From Cristatella mucedo (lineage: Eukaryota > Bryozoa > Phylactolaemata > Cristatellidae): 64,000 nt of DNA. A model generated the notes under the pieces. That model made no database searches and had not been told where the DNA came from. It worked only from the letters and a program-made list of their open reading frames with translations. Of this stretch, positions 51,386-62,840 are shown piece after piece. The stretch lies in the NCBI GenBank assembly GCA_009760855.2, contig WPIO01000154.1, positions 126,001 to 190,000 of the forward strand. Reading direction: 5' to 3'. The position numbers and the translations under genes are program-made. The number at the start of each line of letters is the position of its first letter. The first letter of the stretch is position 1.

Positions 51386-53807
51386 TAAGAGATTGCCGTT
51401 TGTTCGGAATAACCGCAAGCATAGACGCATGCGATCTAGGTGGGATACGTGTGGTCTTCTTTTTCTTGGCTGGATGTGGCTAAGCGGAGCGAAGACGTGC
51501 TAAATGCGTGTGAGTGGATTGTGGATTCAATGTCTGACTAGACGTCGGCTAAACAAACGCTCTATGAAGAGGCTGTACGTGCTCCAAGCACTGGCTTAGA
51601 GCCAGTGTCATTAAGAAACCATCAGCCGCTCTACTTAAACTTCTTCTAAGGAATAATATTGCATCTTTGTATACTGGCCGTTTTGGCGTCAAAGAACTAT
51701 TCCGGTGACCCTAGACTATCACCGCTGACCCTAGAACTATAGCCGGTGACCCTAACTCCAGCAGTAGTTCAACAACGATCGATGCTTAACTGCTGTCGCG
51801 GCAGCGTAATCCTGATGCTCGCATTGCTGAATGCGCCGTAATATATACTAGCCTATCGAACTGCATCGGGAATTCAATCGATAGCAGAACAGACAGCAAT
51901 CAGTATTGCCTACTTGAGATAGCAAATAAAATGGGCATTATTCAACTATTTTACCGGTCACTAAAAGCACCTGCATGAGGAAAACCACTCTCGACAAGGG
52001 ACTACTTGTCATTTCTCGCTAATTATGCTCTCACACTCGAAACCTAGCATGCAATTAAGTTACTAAAAGTGGGAGCGGATTAAGTTACCACAAATCGGGA
52101 GGGTAAGCGCAATCCATTCGCTTTCACGATAGGCGGATTCAGCTACCGTAGTACTAGTACAGCTAACGAGTTGTTTCGCATGCAGGCGTGCGAAAATCTT
52201 GACGTAGCGACATGACGTACCTCCAAACACGACTGGCATGCATATACAAGTAAAACATGTATATATGCATGAAAAAGTGAAGACAGGTCGTCGATAAGCA
52301 GTAAACGTGCAATCATTGGCAGCACTCTTCTCCTGCCGCCATCTCAAGGTATCGGCATACGCAGTGGCTTATACAGTAGCTAAGCCACTGCGTTGCGTTT
52401 CGCCGAGTCGGCATGTAACGTGGGGCATTTAGCGAAGGTTGTCAGCAGCTTTCGGACAGCTGAAAGCAGAGACTCGGCGATTAGTGGCTGCGCGATCGCA
52501 ATTGTACTAAAGCAGCACGAGATCAGAGCGGAGAGTGGAGTCCATCGCATCAGCCGCTGTCGCCGAAATAGTCAAAGACTTCACACGGGCAATAACCAAG
52601 ATCGAAAGAACGGTCGCTACGCTGACCGGATCGTTAGTCTAGGCAAAGGCAGCAGACAGCTGCATGCTTCCGGCAGCCATTTCCATGCTCTTCTGTGAAA
52701 CCATATCCTCCATCTTACCAAGCCTTATTTCGGCACTCTCGATTTCACTACACGGAGCTTCAACAATGACCGCGCCACTGTTATAATGGTCACATTGACC
52801 TCCTCTAGATTCAGAGTCGTAGGTTACTTCCGTCTGCTGTCTGACATTGGCACCCTTATGCTCCTGCTACATAAAAAATCTCGGTGAACTTCAGACAACG
52901 GGTATATTTTATTACAGATGTTATTAGGTACGAAGATATTGTGCGTCAGCCACCAAAACAATCAAACAAATCACTAAGCATACGCTTTAATTCAACCAGA
53001 TGCTTACCAGCGGTACGTAGTATTATCTTAGGAACTTGGGGTAAACGGTGTGCCGTAATTTGCACTATTTTTTTAATTACTGCTCTTCAAGTTCAGTAAT
53101 GTTACGCCCTTTCAATCGCTTAAATTCAGCATGTGATTTTTGAATCCCTGGCTTTGGCAGAGCAGGCACCTGATTAAGCTCTTGAACCTCAAGTGTTAGA
53201 TCTCATAATAATAATAATACTAATAATCTCAGACCTCAGATCTTAGATTTCTCTCTTAGATCTTACGATCCGTGCACGCCTTTCTCCAGCTGAGCTTGAA
53301 AGGCATGCTTCATTTTGGCGAAATTGAGATTGAAATTGAGAAATTGAACTGAAGACATACTTTAGGTACGATACTTACCCATATTTACGAGCAATGAGAC
53401 TGACACAAGATACTGTCTGATCAAGAGAGGCTCAGGAGAATCAATAGGCAATTCTCAGAAATTAACTCGCTCCGTACGAAAAGTATTATGAGCTATGTGT
53501 AGCGGCTCACGTTAGACCTGATCTAGACCACGTGACTGATCGTGGAACCAGGGCCGTAAAGCGTCGCCAGCAAATCGCAGCAAGCCTCACCTTCGCCAGG
53601 CACTATTTATCGTAAATATCCAGTCGCTGGCAAGACAGACAGAAACCAGCATTGCCCATACCTGGGTAAATACTGGCTCAAACGGCTGCACATTGAGCAC
53701 ATCGATTTCCTTTCAGCATATGCTTTAAAACTGCAGGGGAAGTCAAGAGGATGTCAACAGAAAGCGTCGGCTCGCACACCCAGGGTGGGGGCGGTGCCCA
53801 TTCTTAT
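51386..53807. other. Unassigned sequence
   Basis: No supported gene, RNA or known repeat. Short open frames lack motifs. Confidence 0.4.
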
Positions 53808-54480
53808 AACAATAATATCTTTGATAAAGCAACCTCAGAGAACTCAATCTCTTTCTGTGCGCTTTACATTTGGTGCAAAGGAAGCACGATATCGAATGGT
53901 TAATGGTAGAATGCTCAATAAACAACAAGAATAACATGGTTAGGGGTGACATGCACAGTGTAAGCACGCATAAAGATCGAATCACAGGGACCCACTAAAC
54001 GCTGTCATAAATAGGTGCGTTTTTAGTTTTTTTAAATGTTGTCAAGTTGGGAGATGTCGTGACAAAAGTCAGGAGTGAGTTCCAGGCTTTGAGAGCACAC
54101 GAACTACAGGCACGGTCGCCAAAGGATTTGAGATTTGTGCAAGATATAGGTAAACAGATTACGAGAAGTGGGTGGTACGATGCTTAGCTTGGTGGGGGAG
54201 TAGATCTGATAGGTAGGCCGGCACCAAAGAATTAAGAGACCTAAAAGTGAGTGACAAAATCTAAAGTCGACGCGTTGCATGACTGGAGCCAGTGCAGGTC
54301 AGTGAGCAGTGGTGTGATGCGACACCTTCGACGCTCATGACAGATAAGCCTAGCTGCAGAGTTTTGCACCAGCTATACGTGCCTGATTGCACAGGCCTGT
54401 AGACCCGCAAGATTGAGCTACAGAAATCAAGACGGGATGTCTTGAGACGGTCTGGTCTCATCTGACGAATCCTGAAATAA
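53808..54480 (-). mobile_element. LINE A 3' part
   Basis: Hairpin tail, 3' UTR and antisense RT end (GAGTTCCAGGCTTTGAGAGC on the plus strand). Frameshifted. Confidence 0.78.
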
Positions 54481-54694
54481 GGTAAGTTTATGTAACATCA
54501 AATCCTACGATTCAGATCAATGCTATTCGTAATCATCACCATGAAAGCTGAGCTGATGCGTAGATGCCGTGAACTGGTCGACATTCAGGATAATACCGAT
54601 ATATTTAAAATTTCCAAGACCAAGAAGCGGCCATGAGAGTGAGGCAATAGTCACCACAAGAGTCTAGAAAGGTTTATTATATTGGTACATATGG

Positions 54695-54760
54695 GTATAT
54701 ATATATATATATTCAATATATATATATGTATATACATATTTAGTATATATACATCTTGTC
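54695..54760 (+). repeat. AT-rich imperfect palindrome
   Basis: TATATATATATTCAATATA core with flanking TATATAC/GTATATA arms. Confidence 0.7.
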
Positions 54761-54774
54761 TAGGTCTTGATCAA

Positions 54775-54960
54775 GCTCTACTGTGCATTTTACCACTAAC
54801 CATATCATGCATGTTAACACCAGATCATGCATGTTAACATCGTGCATTTGACCACAAACCGTATGGTCATACCTCCTTTACAAACTAAATGTAACGTACC
54901 TAGACAGAGATTCAGTTCTCTTTTGGTGCAATACAGAAGTATTATCGTCATTACTAAAAA
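54775..54960 (+). mobile_element. LINE A 3' end relic
   Basis: ACCACTAACCATATCATGCA repeats and hairpin tail (GTACCTAGACAGAGATTCAG). Confidence 0.6.
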
Positions 54961-54984
54961 GAATCTTCAAAGAAATCACGTAAT

Positions 54985-55235
54985 CATCACTAATAATTAT
55001 TCTAAGTATGATAGAGCATTTATTAAGAGCTCTAAGAGAGTTAAATGTATTTCTAGGCACTTAACTTATGCTGGAAAGGAACATGTCAATCGGCTAATAA
55101 TAAAGTGCAGCATAATTTCAGCACACACAAGCAAACAGCGGTCAAATCACTCGGCATGTGCACAGGATGCAAGGGGAACAAGTGGGTTTTTAGCTTCTTT
55201 CTAAATGTCAGCAAGTCAGACGATGCCAGGCAGTA
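54985..55235 (-). mobile_element. LINE A relic, opposite strand
   Basis: AGCTCTAAGAGAGTTAAATG and TGGAAAGGAACATGTCAATC on the plus strand. Tail-to-tail with the preceding copy. Confidence 0.55.
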
Positions 55236-55489
55236 GTGAGCTCTATGCTTTTGGAAACATGGAAAGTTAGGAATTTAATAACTTTTATTGACTTCATAGA
55301 CTTTGGCAGCAATTCCTTCGAAGACTGGAATTTGATCTTGAGTCTGTGTAGCTGGCGGGAAATCACCATCTCCGATACCTAAATCGTTTAGCAATTACTA
55401 CTTGATCGTTGATGACAACGAGCGTGGACTTAAATGAGATCAAGCTCGCGAATCTGGAGAGTGCCCCGAGAAAAAGACCTAGCAATGCC

Positions 55490-55740
55490 AATGCGATACA
55501 TCTCCGTCTGCAGCAGCTCGACAAAATCACAAGACTCAGTGGGGGCTACACCCCCACTGAGTTTTATGTTTCGAACTCAAAGCCTGTGCGGCTTTAGGTG
55601 CGATTACGGTAGCAAAAGGGCTCAATCTAACTAACACAATAAAGATGGGATGGGAAGCATGGCTGAATCAGGAGAGTGGAAGCAGTCGAGGAAGTACTCG
55701 AGAAGAAAGCAGCACGGCTGCTAACGAGGGCACAATTAAA
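55490..55740 (-). mobile_element. LINE family B relic
   Basis: CATCTCCGTCTGCAGCAGCT, then GGGAAGCATGGCTGAATCAG on the plus strand. Contains the 12-bp hairpin at 55534. Confidence 0.5.
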
Positions 55741-56004
55741 ATTACCGCTTATTAAGTATTAGTATTGTTATTTTTTATTATTAATCCCGGTATTATTTAT
55801 TAATATCGATATTACTTTAGTTATATTATTAATTAATTATTAGTTATTAATTAATTATTGTTTAATCATGCTAGAACTTTCAGAGCAGTTCAGCTAGGTA
55901 GGAACCAGCCAAGCCTTGGTGGACCTAATGGGACAGAGTTAGAGTTTTACTCCGTATTCGATGCATTTATGAAATCCGCTCATGGATGATGGCAGCAAAC
56001 TTTC

Positions 56005-57205
56005 TTAAATTGAATAAAGCTTAAAATGCCCCTGTTTATTACAGCATTTGTTGGGTCTTTGTGAATCGTCCTTCGTGTGCACATATCTGCTTATACTGTG
56101 CCTGCTGCTTGCGGATGTTACCACCAAACATTTCATAATGCTTTCAATGCACCATCTGTAAAGTGCCTAGAGAGAGATTCAATTCTCTGAGGGTGCTATA
56201 CAAATGTATTATTATATTATTATTATTATTATGATACAACCAACTTACTAGTTATTGGCAAACCAAGCGTGATTCAGAGATTGGAAGAGCTAGCGCTCAA
56301 AATCGGCTCTGCCAGCACATCTCCTCTTGAATCTGCACGAAATCCAAGGGCCATGCTCCAAAGTGATCATTCATTAGATGACCGCACAGCTACACAGTCA
56401 AGTCTGCCTACTTTCAGCTACATAATATTGCTAAAACTCGGGCTTGCTTAAACAGGAATATTACATCTAAATTGGTCCATGCATTTGTGACAGCCCGTCT
56501 TGAATTCAGTTACTCACTGCTTGCTGGACTATCGGCCCGTGCAATCAGGCGCTTAAAGCTGGTAAAAAAAACTCTGCAGCTAGGCCTGTCTGTCGTGAGC
56601 GTCGCAGTTGCCACATTACACCCCTTCTTGCCGCCCTGAACTGGCTCACAGTCAAGCAGCGCATCGACTTCAAGGTTTTGTCACCCACTTATAGGTCTCT
56701 TCATTCATTGGCTCCAGTCTACCTTTCAGTTCTACTCCACCACACCAAGCTAAGCATCGTACCAGCCATTTTTCTGAATCTAATCGTTTACCTATGCCTC
56801 GTACGAGCCACAGATCCTTTGGAGACCGTGCTTTGAATTCGCATGCTCCCAAAGCCTGGAACTCATTTCCTACTGGCGTCACGACATCCCCTGACTTGAG
56901 AACATTTAAAAAGAAGCTACAACGAACCTATTTATCGCAGCATTTAGTGGGTCCACATGATTCGTTCTTTGTGTGCTCATTCGTGCTGACACCGTGCATG
57001 CTGCCACTAACTATTCTTGCATGATGACCCTGTGCATGTCACCTCTAACCATGTTACGCTTGTTTACTTTAAGCATGCTACCACTAACCATTCGATCGTG
57101 CTACCACTAACCATTCGATCATGCTTTCTTTGCAGCAAATTTAAAGTGCCTAGGAAGAGATTGAGTTATCTGAGGGCGCTATAACAAATGTATTATTCTT
57201 ATTAC
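56005..57205 (+). mobile_element. LINE A, two adjacent copies (variant 3' end, then RT end)
   Basis: 56005-56235 is a variant-subfamily 3' end closing with ATT repeats. 56240-57205 is a second copy from VIGKPSVIQRLEELALKIGS to its own hairpin tail, with a 24-bp tandem duplication at about 57077-57124. Multiple frameshifts. Confidence 0.8.
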
Positions 57206-57720
57206 TTTTATTATCAACCTGTGCCATCGAAGCTTCTTCAGTAAACGGGACATACGGTTTAACCTTTTGAATTTGCTTATCAACCTTGCAGCCGTATTTA
57301 TCAACAGCTGTAGAGGCTTAATTGTTTCTTTTTTTGGTAGACCAGTCACAACTGAATTACAGTAATCCAGCATAGACAGAACCAGTGAGCTAGTAGGTTC
57401 TAGAGACAGCCAGCGTGGTAGGTATTGCCTAATTTTGAATAGGGATGAAGTGCGATGACCAGCTGTGGAAGCTGTCTTCTGAAGGAAACTTTTAAACGCC
57501 AAGCCGCTATCAACGATGACGCCTTAAGTATGTATGCACACGCGTTGACTGTGTCACACAGCGTCGTATTAGCAACCACCAGAAGAGTGGCGCAGTTTTT
57601 TCGTCCGTGCCCTACGAGGGCGTGCTACGAGTAGGAGCTCGGTTTTATAATCGTTTAGATTAAGAGAATTGGCTGACATCCTAGATTGAAAATCCGAACG
57701 ATAGGCATCCCGTTTAACAG
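57206..57720 (-). mobile_element. LINE RT fragment, family B or a third lineage
   Basis: Minus strand: SANSLNLNDYKTELLLVA-like start, then FKSFLQKTASTAGHRTSSLF, SMLDYCNSVVTGLP and LLINTAARLI. Clearly different from LINE A at the same region. The family link to LINE B is by resemblance only. Confidence 0.65.
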
Positions 57721-58191
57721 TGGGCGGAGCGAAAGCTACGATTACACGTGAAGGGTCATACGTGGCTCGGGCGAAGGCTGCGGTGTGCAGCAGCCACAGT
57801 CTAGCCTTGCCCTTGATTAGCTATTGCACGTAGCTTAGGTACGAGCCGGCGCGAAGCAGCGGACCATTAACCCACCGTTGATCAGATGTCGCTGATAAGC
57901 ACCGGGCTGGACGAGCGCGGACCGGCGAGACAGGGCAGTCCTAACTCGTAGAGAATACACGGCTGCTGAAGCCCCTCCTCAGAGTTTCCGTGTAGTCGCT
58001 TGTGTGGTGTCGGAGCGTCAACAACTTCACCGTACACTCTTGAGTGTCACATACTGTCACTAGTGAGACATCAATTGCCACCCCTGAATGCAATGCACTC
58101 CGACTAGGAACGCCATCGGAATGTGCAACTTCGTTCGTCGATATTAGTGCATATGTTTTATTAAATAGCCGGAAAACATTAAACCTAGCTG

Positions 58192-58351
58192 CTTAAACAG
58201 CCTCTTTTTGTATAGCGACAGAAGAGCCTTTACGGCTATCGCCACCGCTTGCAGTGGCGATAAAGGATCGCCCACCACAGGAATCGAACCCACGACCTCG
58301 GGACCGAGGTCATGAAAGCAACCGTCTTACCTAGTGTGCCATTACGGCTCG
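58192..58351 (-). mobile_element. SINE family A
   Basis: Well-preserved: GACCTCGGGACCGAGGTCAT palindrome on the plus strand, GGAATCGAACCC B box (antisense), and tail. Confidence 0.82.
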
Positions 58352-59524
58352 CCTAACCTCTGAAATATGTTCGGATGCACCTGCAGCAGCCACCATCAAA
58401 GATACCGAACTGTCAAGAATGCTGACAAACCGTACAAAAAACTACGTTGCCTGCTCATCAGGTGCTGCTCATCATCAGGCGCTGGCTCGCCTTCGTGGAG
58501 TTGCAGTCGCCGTTTAAGTACCCACGTCAAAATTTGCCGATAACTAGACAGAATACATCGTAAATGTCTGATGTCAATAGTTGTGGCAGTTCGCAATTAT
58601 TCACAGATTTCGACTGGCGTAAATGTAAAGATCCTGCACGAGTATCGCTCGGTCGGTCATCTAATGCGTTACGTCGTAGCTTCGTAGAATCGCGGAATCA
58701 GCTGTAAACGACGTGCGACATCGATGCTTGAGACAAAACATTTGCAAATTCTAGTTGAGGAGCACATCAAATATAACAGCTTGCCTTGACACACACCCGT
58801 AGCCGAAATTGCACTTGAGAAGGAGTTCAGAACTGAAATATCGCCTTTTCCAAATAGATACCCTTGCTCAATTCGTTGATTTAGCTAAAGTAGATAGATT
58901 CTTTGCAAATTCGGCCCATTCAGTAACCGTGCAAATTTAGCTCTGCAATCGTCAACCAGCAACAAGTAGTTCTAGAGCAACCATACCGATTCCAGTAGCC
59001 GCAAGCGCTATGCTAAGCGATACATTTTAGGTTACCTTCAAGAGACTTGCACTTACAGACCTCTGCTATTGCACGCGTGCTCTGTAGCTCCCGAGTCAAC
59101 TGGACATTTCTACGGTTGACTCTCAAACGCCAGAGCACCCGCAGCAAAGATATAGGCAGCTAAAGCTGTTGTATTCGTTTCGGTCTTGCTAGTTTTGGCC
59201 TTCTTCTTTGATCATAGAGTAGCCAATAACTGACCAGATTATGACAGCTGTTGTATCTTACGCTCGAATTTGGCTATCTCGATTGATAGTCGATATCTGA
59301 TAATCGATACTGATATCTTGAAATTGCACTTATCTCCTCATTCGTCTCACGCGACGTAGCAGCAGCAGCAGCAATGCCGCAGCAGCAGCAGCTGCAGCAG
59401 CATGTCGCTCGACGTCGTAGACGCTCAAGCAGAAGCTTTCTCTACACCAAGTCAACAGTCACATAGCGCTTGTCCCTAGCTTCAAGAGCCATAATCGTAA
59501 TTCTAATTATAAAAATATTAATAA
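58352..59524. other. Unassigned sequence
   Basis: No gene recognised. A CAG/GCA-rich stretch lies at about 59358-59403. Confidence 0.4.
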
Positions 59525-59680
59525 TAACTTTTTATAGCACCCTCAGAGAACTCAATCTCTTTCTAGGCACTTGAAATTTGCTGCAAAGGAAGCACGATCG
59601 AATGGTTAGTGGTAGCATGCTCAATGTCAACAAGCATAACGCGATTGGAGCTGACATGCACAAGGTCAGCATGCAAATTT
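59525..59680 (-). mobile_element. LINE A 3' end
   Basis: TATAGCACCCTCAGAGAACT hairpin and TTGCTGCAAAGGAAGCACGA on the plus strand. Confidence 0.72.
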
Positions 59681-59789
59681 TCCAAAACAGGAATGCCCGC
59701 CACGGCTTGGCTCCTTTATAATTAGGTGAAAATGCTGCACCAGTTTCAGCCTTAGACCTTCTAAGGACAATAAACGAGCTATTCATGCC

Positions 59790-60115
59790 TACGCTAAATG
59801 ACCGTTGACAAAAAAGCTTTTGCTCTGCAGGTCCTAGGCTGTGGAACTAACTTCTACAATTCTTACGCAACGACATCTACTCTCCTGCTCCAGAATACGG
59901 CACATCCTTTCCAGCCATCCCGAGCTGCTTCTTCCATGCTACTCACTTCTTCGACTGCTCTCCTAACTCAGCTATGCTGCTCGCTTTCTATTTGTTGCTC
60001 GATATGAAGTCTGATGGCTAGCGCATGCCGCTAGCTTAGGCTTCGAGTGCGCCGTACACACGTCTCCTGCTTAACACTCACTAAATCTTAATGGTTTTGT
60101 GGAGTTACTGACGAT
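59790..60115 (+). mobile_element. LINE family B 3' end
   Basis: CTTTTGCTCTGCAGGTCCTA, then TTTTGTGGAGTTACTGACGA. It ends just before the CpG island. Confidence 0.62.
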
Positions 60116-60189
60116 GACAGCGACAAGTGCGTACATGCGTACCTTTTACATCGTACCTCCTACTACATCGTACTACCGTATCTACTATC

Positions 60190-61500
60190 TCCGAAGCGCC
60201 CCGTGTGCCGGAAGTGACGCCCCGCCCACTCGGCGAGCCCTCCCCCTCCTCCCGCAGCGGCTGCGCCGACGTTCAAAGCTGCGGTGCGGTCTCGGAGCGG
60301 CCAAAGCTGCGGCGCTCGTCACCTCGCGCTCTCCGCGGCGCCACAGTGAGGCGCGGCTGCTACCGCCTCTCTCGCGACTTGCCACTTGCGGCGGCAGCAG
60401 CAGCAGCAGCCGCCGCCGCCCGCTCGCTCGGCGCCGCCGTCCACGACGTCGCCCAGCTGCCGACAGCGGGCATGGACGAAGCCTCGCGAGCCGCTGTCGC
60501 CGCGGCGGCTCTTTCGCCGCCGCCAGCGTACGGCGTGCCCTGGTACGCCTGGTTTCTGCACCAGTTCCCTCGCTACGACCTGACTTGGCAGAAGGCGAAA
60601 GGCACTTTCGACTATCGCGACCCGTCGTACGTCGAGGCGAGTACCGCGCCGGAGCTACACCTAAACCGCTTGGTCGGTCTGACTGCGCCGCCGCCGCCGC
60701 CATCCTCTCGCCCGCCGCGGCGGCGACTCGGGATCGCTCGCTCGCTCGCTCTCTCTCTCTCTCGTGCGCGCGCGCTCGGCCGCGCTTCTTCGGCTACTGC
60801 GATGGCGCGCCGGGCGATGGTTGCCTGGCGCGCAGTTCTCTGCTATCCACGTCGAACGCTCGCCGCGTCGCCGCCCGACTCGGCGCTTTTCGCGCGCTGC
60901 GCCCGTCGTCGCCGCCTCTTCATTTCCCGCCCTCTTCGGCGTCCGCACTCGTTGCTAGCCGGAGTCAGGCGTTCGGAGTGCAGCTGAGCGCAGCGGCGCG
61001 ACCGAGCGGCGGCCGGGCCGAGCGTCTCGCTGGACTGCGAGATGTTGTCCCCCCCTCCTCCCGCTACCCCGAGGGCGTTCCTTTGTCGCGCGGGACGTCG
61101 CAGGCCGGCGCTCTTTTGTTCGTCGCTCTACCGGTGCCGCCTGAGGAATGCGGGCTGACGGGTCGTCTGCCCCATCCTTCGATTCATTTCAAACGGCCAG
61201 CGCTTACCGCCGCTCGCAGCGATGCAGACGCTACTCTGCTGCTCGGGCCGGCGGCGGCGGTACGCCGGGCAGTCGTCGTCGCGAGAGCGCGCGTCCGGGC
61301 GGCGGCGCTCTGTCGGCGGCAGTCGCGCTGGACTGCTGCTGCGTAGTCCATTGCGACGCCGCAGCCGGGCGCCGGCGCCGCTACTGCCGCCGCTGGCTGC
61401 GGTCGTTGCCCGGCCGCCCAAACGTGGCCGCTGACCGTGGGCGACATTCGGTCGCCCGGAGACATCTTCCGCGGGGATGATTCGACTCTGAGGCCTGCTG
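60190..61500 (+). promoter_or_regulatory. CpG island around TTYH exon 1
   Basis: About 1.3 kb of very GC- and CpG-dense sequence, unlike the surrounding AT-rich repeats, enclosing the tweety first exon. Several long open frames here on both strands are by-products of the composition. A LINE A tail is inserted at its 3' edge (61517). Confidence 0.65.
60472..60640 (+). CDS. Tweety-family (TTYH) first coding exon, gene continues outside window
   Basis: Starts at ATG 60472: an Ala-rich lead followed by VPWYAWFLHQFPRYDLTW, then a segment with F and D and SYVEA. This matches the extracellular N-terminus of tweety proteins (human TTYH3 has PWWVSLLHRLPHFDLSW at the same place, followed by F, D and Y at equal spacing). 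Tweety proteins are five-pass plasma-membrane proteins linked to volume-regulated anion currents. The match stops exactly where the first transmembrane helix should begin, so an intron follows. The donor is either A/GTACCG at 60641 or a GC-type donor GAG/GCGAGT at 60637. No further TTYH exon was seen to 64000. The exon sits in a CpG island. The paralogue cannot be specified. Confidence 0.78.
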
Positions 61501-61516
61501 CTGCTGCATTAGCTCG

Positions 61517-61796
61517 AACACACCTATTTAGGACAGCATTTAGTGGGTCCCTGTGATTCGTCCTTCATCTGCTTATGCGTGCTGACACTGTGCATGCTGC
61601 CACTAACCACATTTGCCTGCTGACCCTGTGCATGTCACCCATAAACATATTATTCATTTTGTTTGTTTATCAAGCATGATATTACTCACCATTCAATTGC
61701 GCTTCCCTTTGCAGCAAATGTAAAGCGCGTAGAAAGAGATTGAGTTCTCTGAGGGCGCTTTATCAAGTGCATTATTATTATTATTATTATTAACTG
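61517..61796 (+). mobile_element. LINE A 3' end, recent insertion
   Basis: 5'-truncated 280-bp copy, very similar to the ends of the 40.4 and 46.7 kb copies, at the edge of the TTYH CpG island. Confidence 0.85.
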
Positions 61797-62138
61797 TCGT
61801 TCGGACGGCTAGCCCGGCGCCGGCCTTTCGAGAATCGCAGCGAATCGTAGCCGAGTTAGTACATCGGCATGAAAATGGAACAGCTCGTCGCACGGTCGAA
61901 GTCTTTCCCACAGAAGGGGGCAACCAGTCTTTGACCGCTAGCAGCTTGAGCGTACGTCAGTCAGTCCAGTCCGAAACATAAGAGGTGCTTCTACGTCGTG
62001 CTATCGACTTCCGTATTACCTGGTCCGCATTGCAGGTGGAAAAGTCGTCATACGCCTCCACGCTAATAAGGTTATGCTCGATGGAGCTAGGAGGCGGAGC
62101 TTCTGCTCCCTCCTCGTTTTATTGTGCTCCCTCCTCGG

Positions 62139-62174
62139 TGTAGCAGGAGGGGACGTTTGCCCCCTCCTGCTACA
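62139..62174 (+). repeat. 14-bp perfect inverted repeat (hairpin)
   Basis: TGTAGCAGGAGGGG, 8-nt loop, CCCCTCCTGCTACA. Confidence 0.9.
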
Positions 62175-62492
62175 GTGGGGCAGCGATCGGCCGAAGCCTT
62201 TTCTCGCTGACCGGCACCTTCGACGGAATCATGTCCTACTTCTAGTTGATGAGCAACCGCTGAGTTCCTGTCGAATAAAAAGTCATGATTATTCGCTATA
62301 TAATTTTTCATTGCTTGAGAGTTCCCTCATATGCAAATCTGTCGTGTCTTGCACCACACTACAAATCCTGGCTCCTCCTCTGATAGGCTGATGGTCTTTG
62401 CAATGCATGAAGGAGATTGCCTTTCAGTCTTCAGTCTCTTTCAGTTCTGGCTGGCTGGTGGCTCGGAGGACCTTGGGTCTTAATCCACGGGT

Positions 62493-62663
62493 AAGGCCGT
62501 GATGGCCCACCAAATAAGGCGGTTGCTCTTCATGACGGAAGTTCCCTAGGTCGTGGGTTCGAATCCTGCTGTGGGCGACCCTTTGTTGCCACTGCAAGCG
62601 CTGGTGATAGCCTTTAAGGCTCTTCTGCCGCTATACAAAAGAGGCTGTTAAATCAGCAAGTGT
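62493..62663 (+). mobile_element. SINE family A
   Basis: TAGGTCGTGGGTTCGAATCC B box, body CCACTGCAAGCGCTGGTGAT, tail CAAAAGAGGCTGTTAAATCA. Confidence 0.8.
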
Positions 62664-62673
62664 TTATTTATTT

Positions 62674-62840
62674 AAGGCACTCGCTCTTTGTGATCCAGAT
62701 CGTTGGTTCGAGTCCTGCACTGTATGGTCCTTTTTCGCCCACGGCCAGCAGCTGTGATAGCCACTTACAAGTGATCGTGCTATTCGTTAATGCTCTTCTG
62801 CCGCCGCATACAAATGAGGCTGTTGAATCAGCTAGTGTTT
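62674..62840 (+). mobile_element. SINE family A variant, in tandem
   Basis: B box TGGTTCGAGTCCTGCACTG and tail CAAATGAGGCTGTTGAATCA, but a different body from the copy just upstream. Confidence 0.65.

Noticed and set aside
55741-55870. AT-rich block as an origin or attachment region
   Set aside because: Simple AT-rich sequence with ATTA repeats; nothing specific supports a function.
60099-61346. 415-codon plus-strand open frame over the CpG island
   Set aside because: Arg/Ala/Ser-rich by composition; overlaps the tweety exon in another frame, which has real homology.
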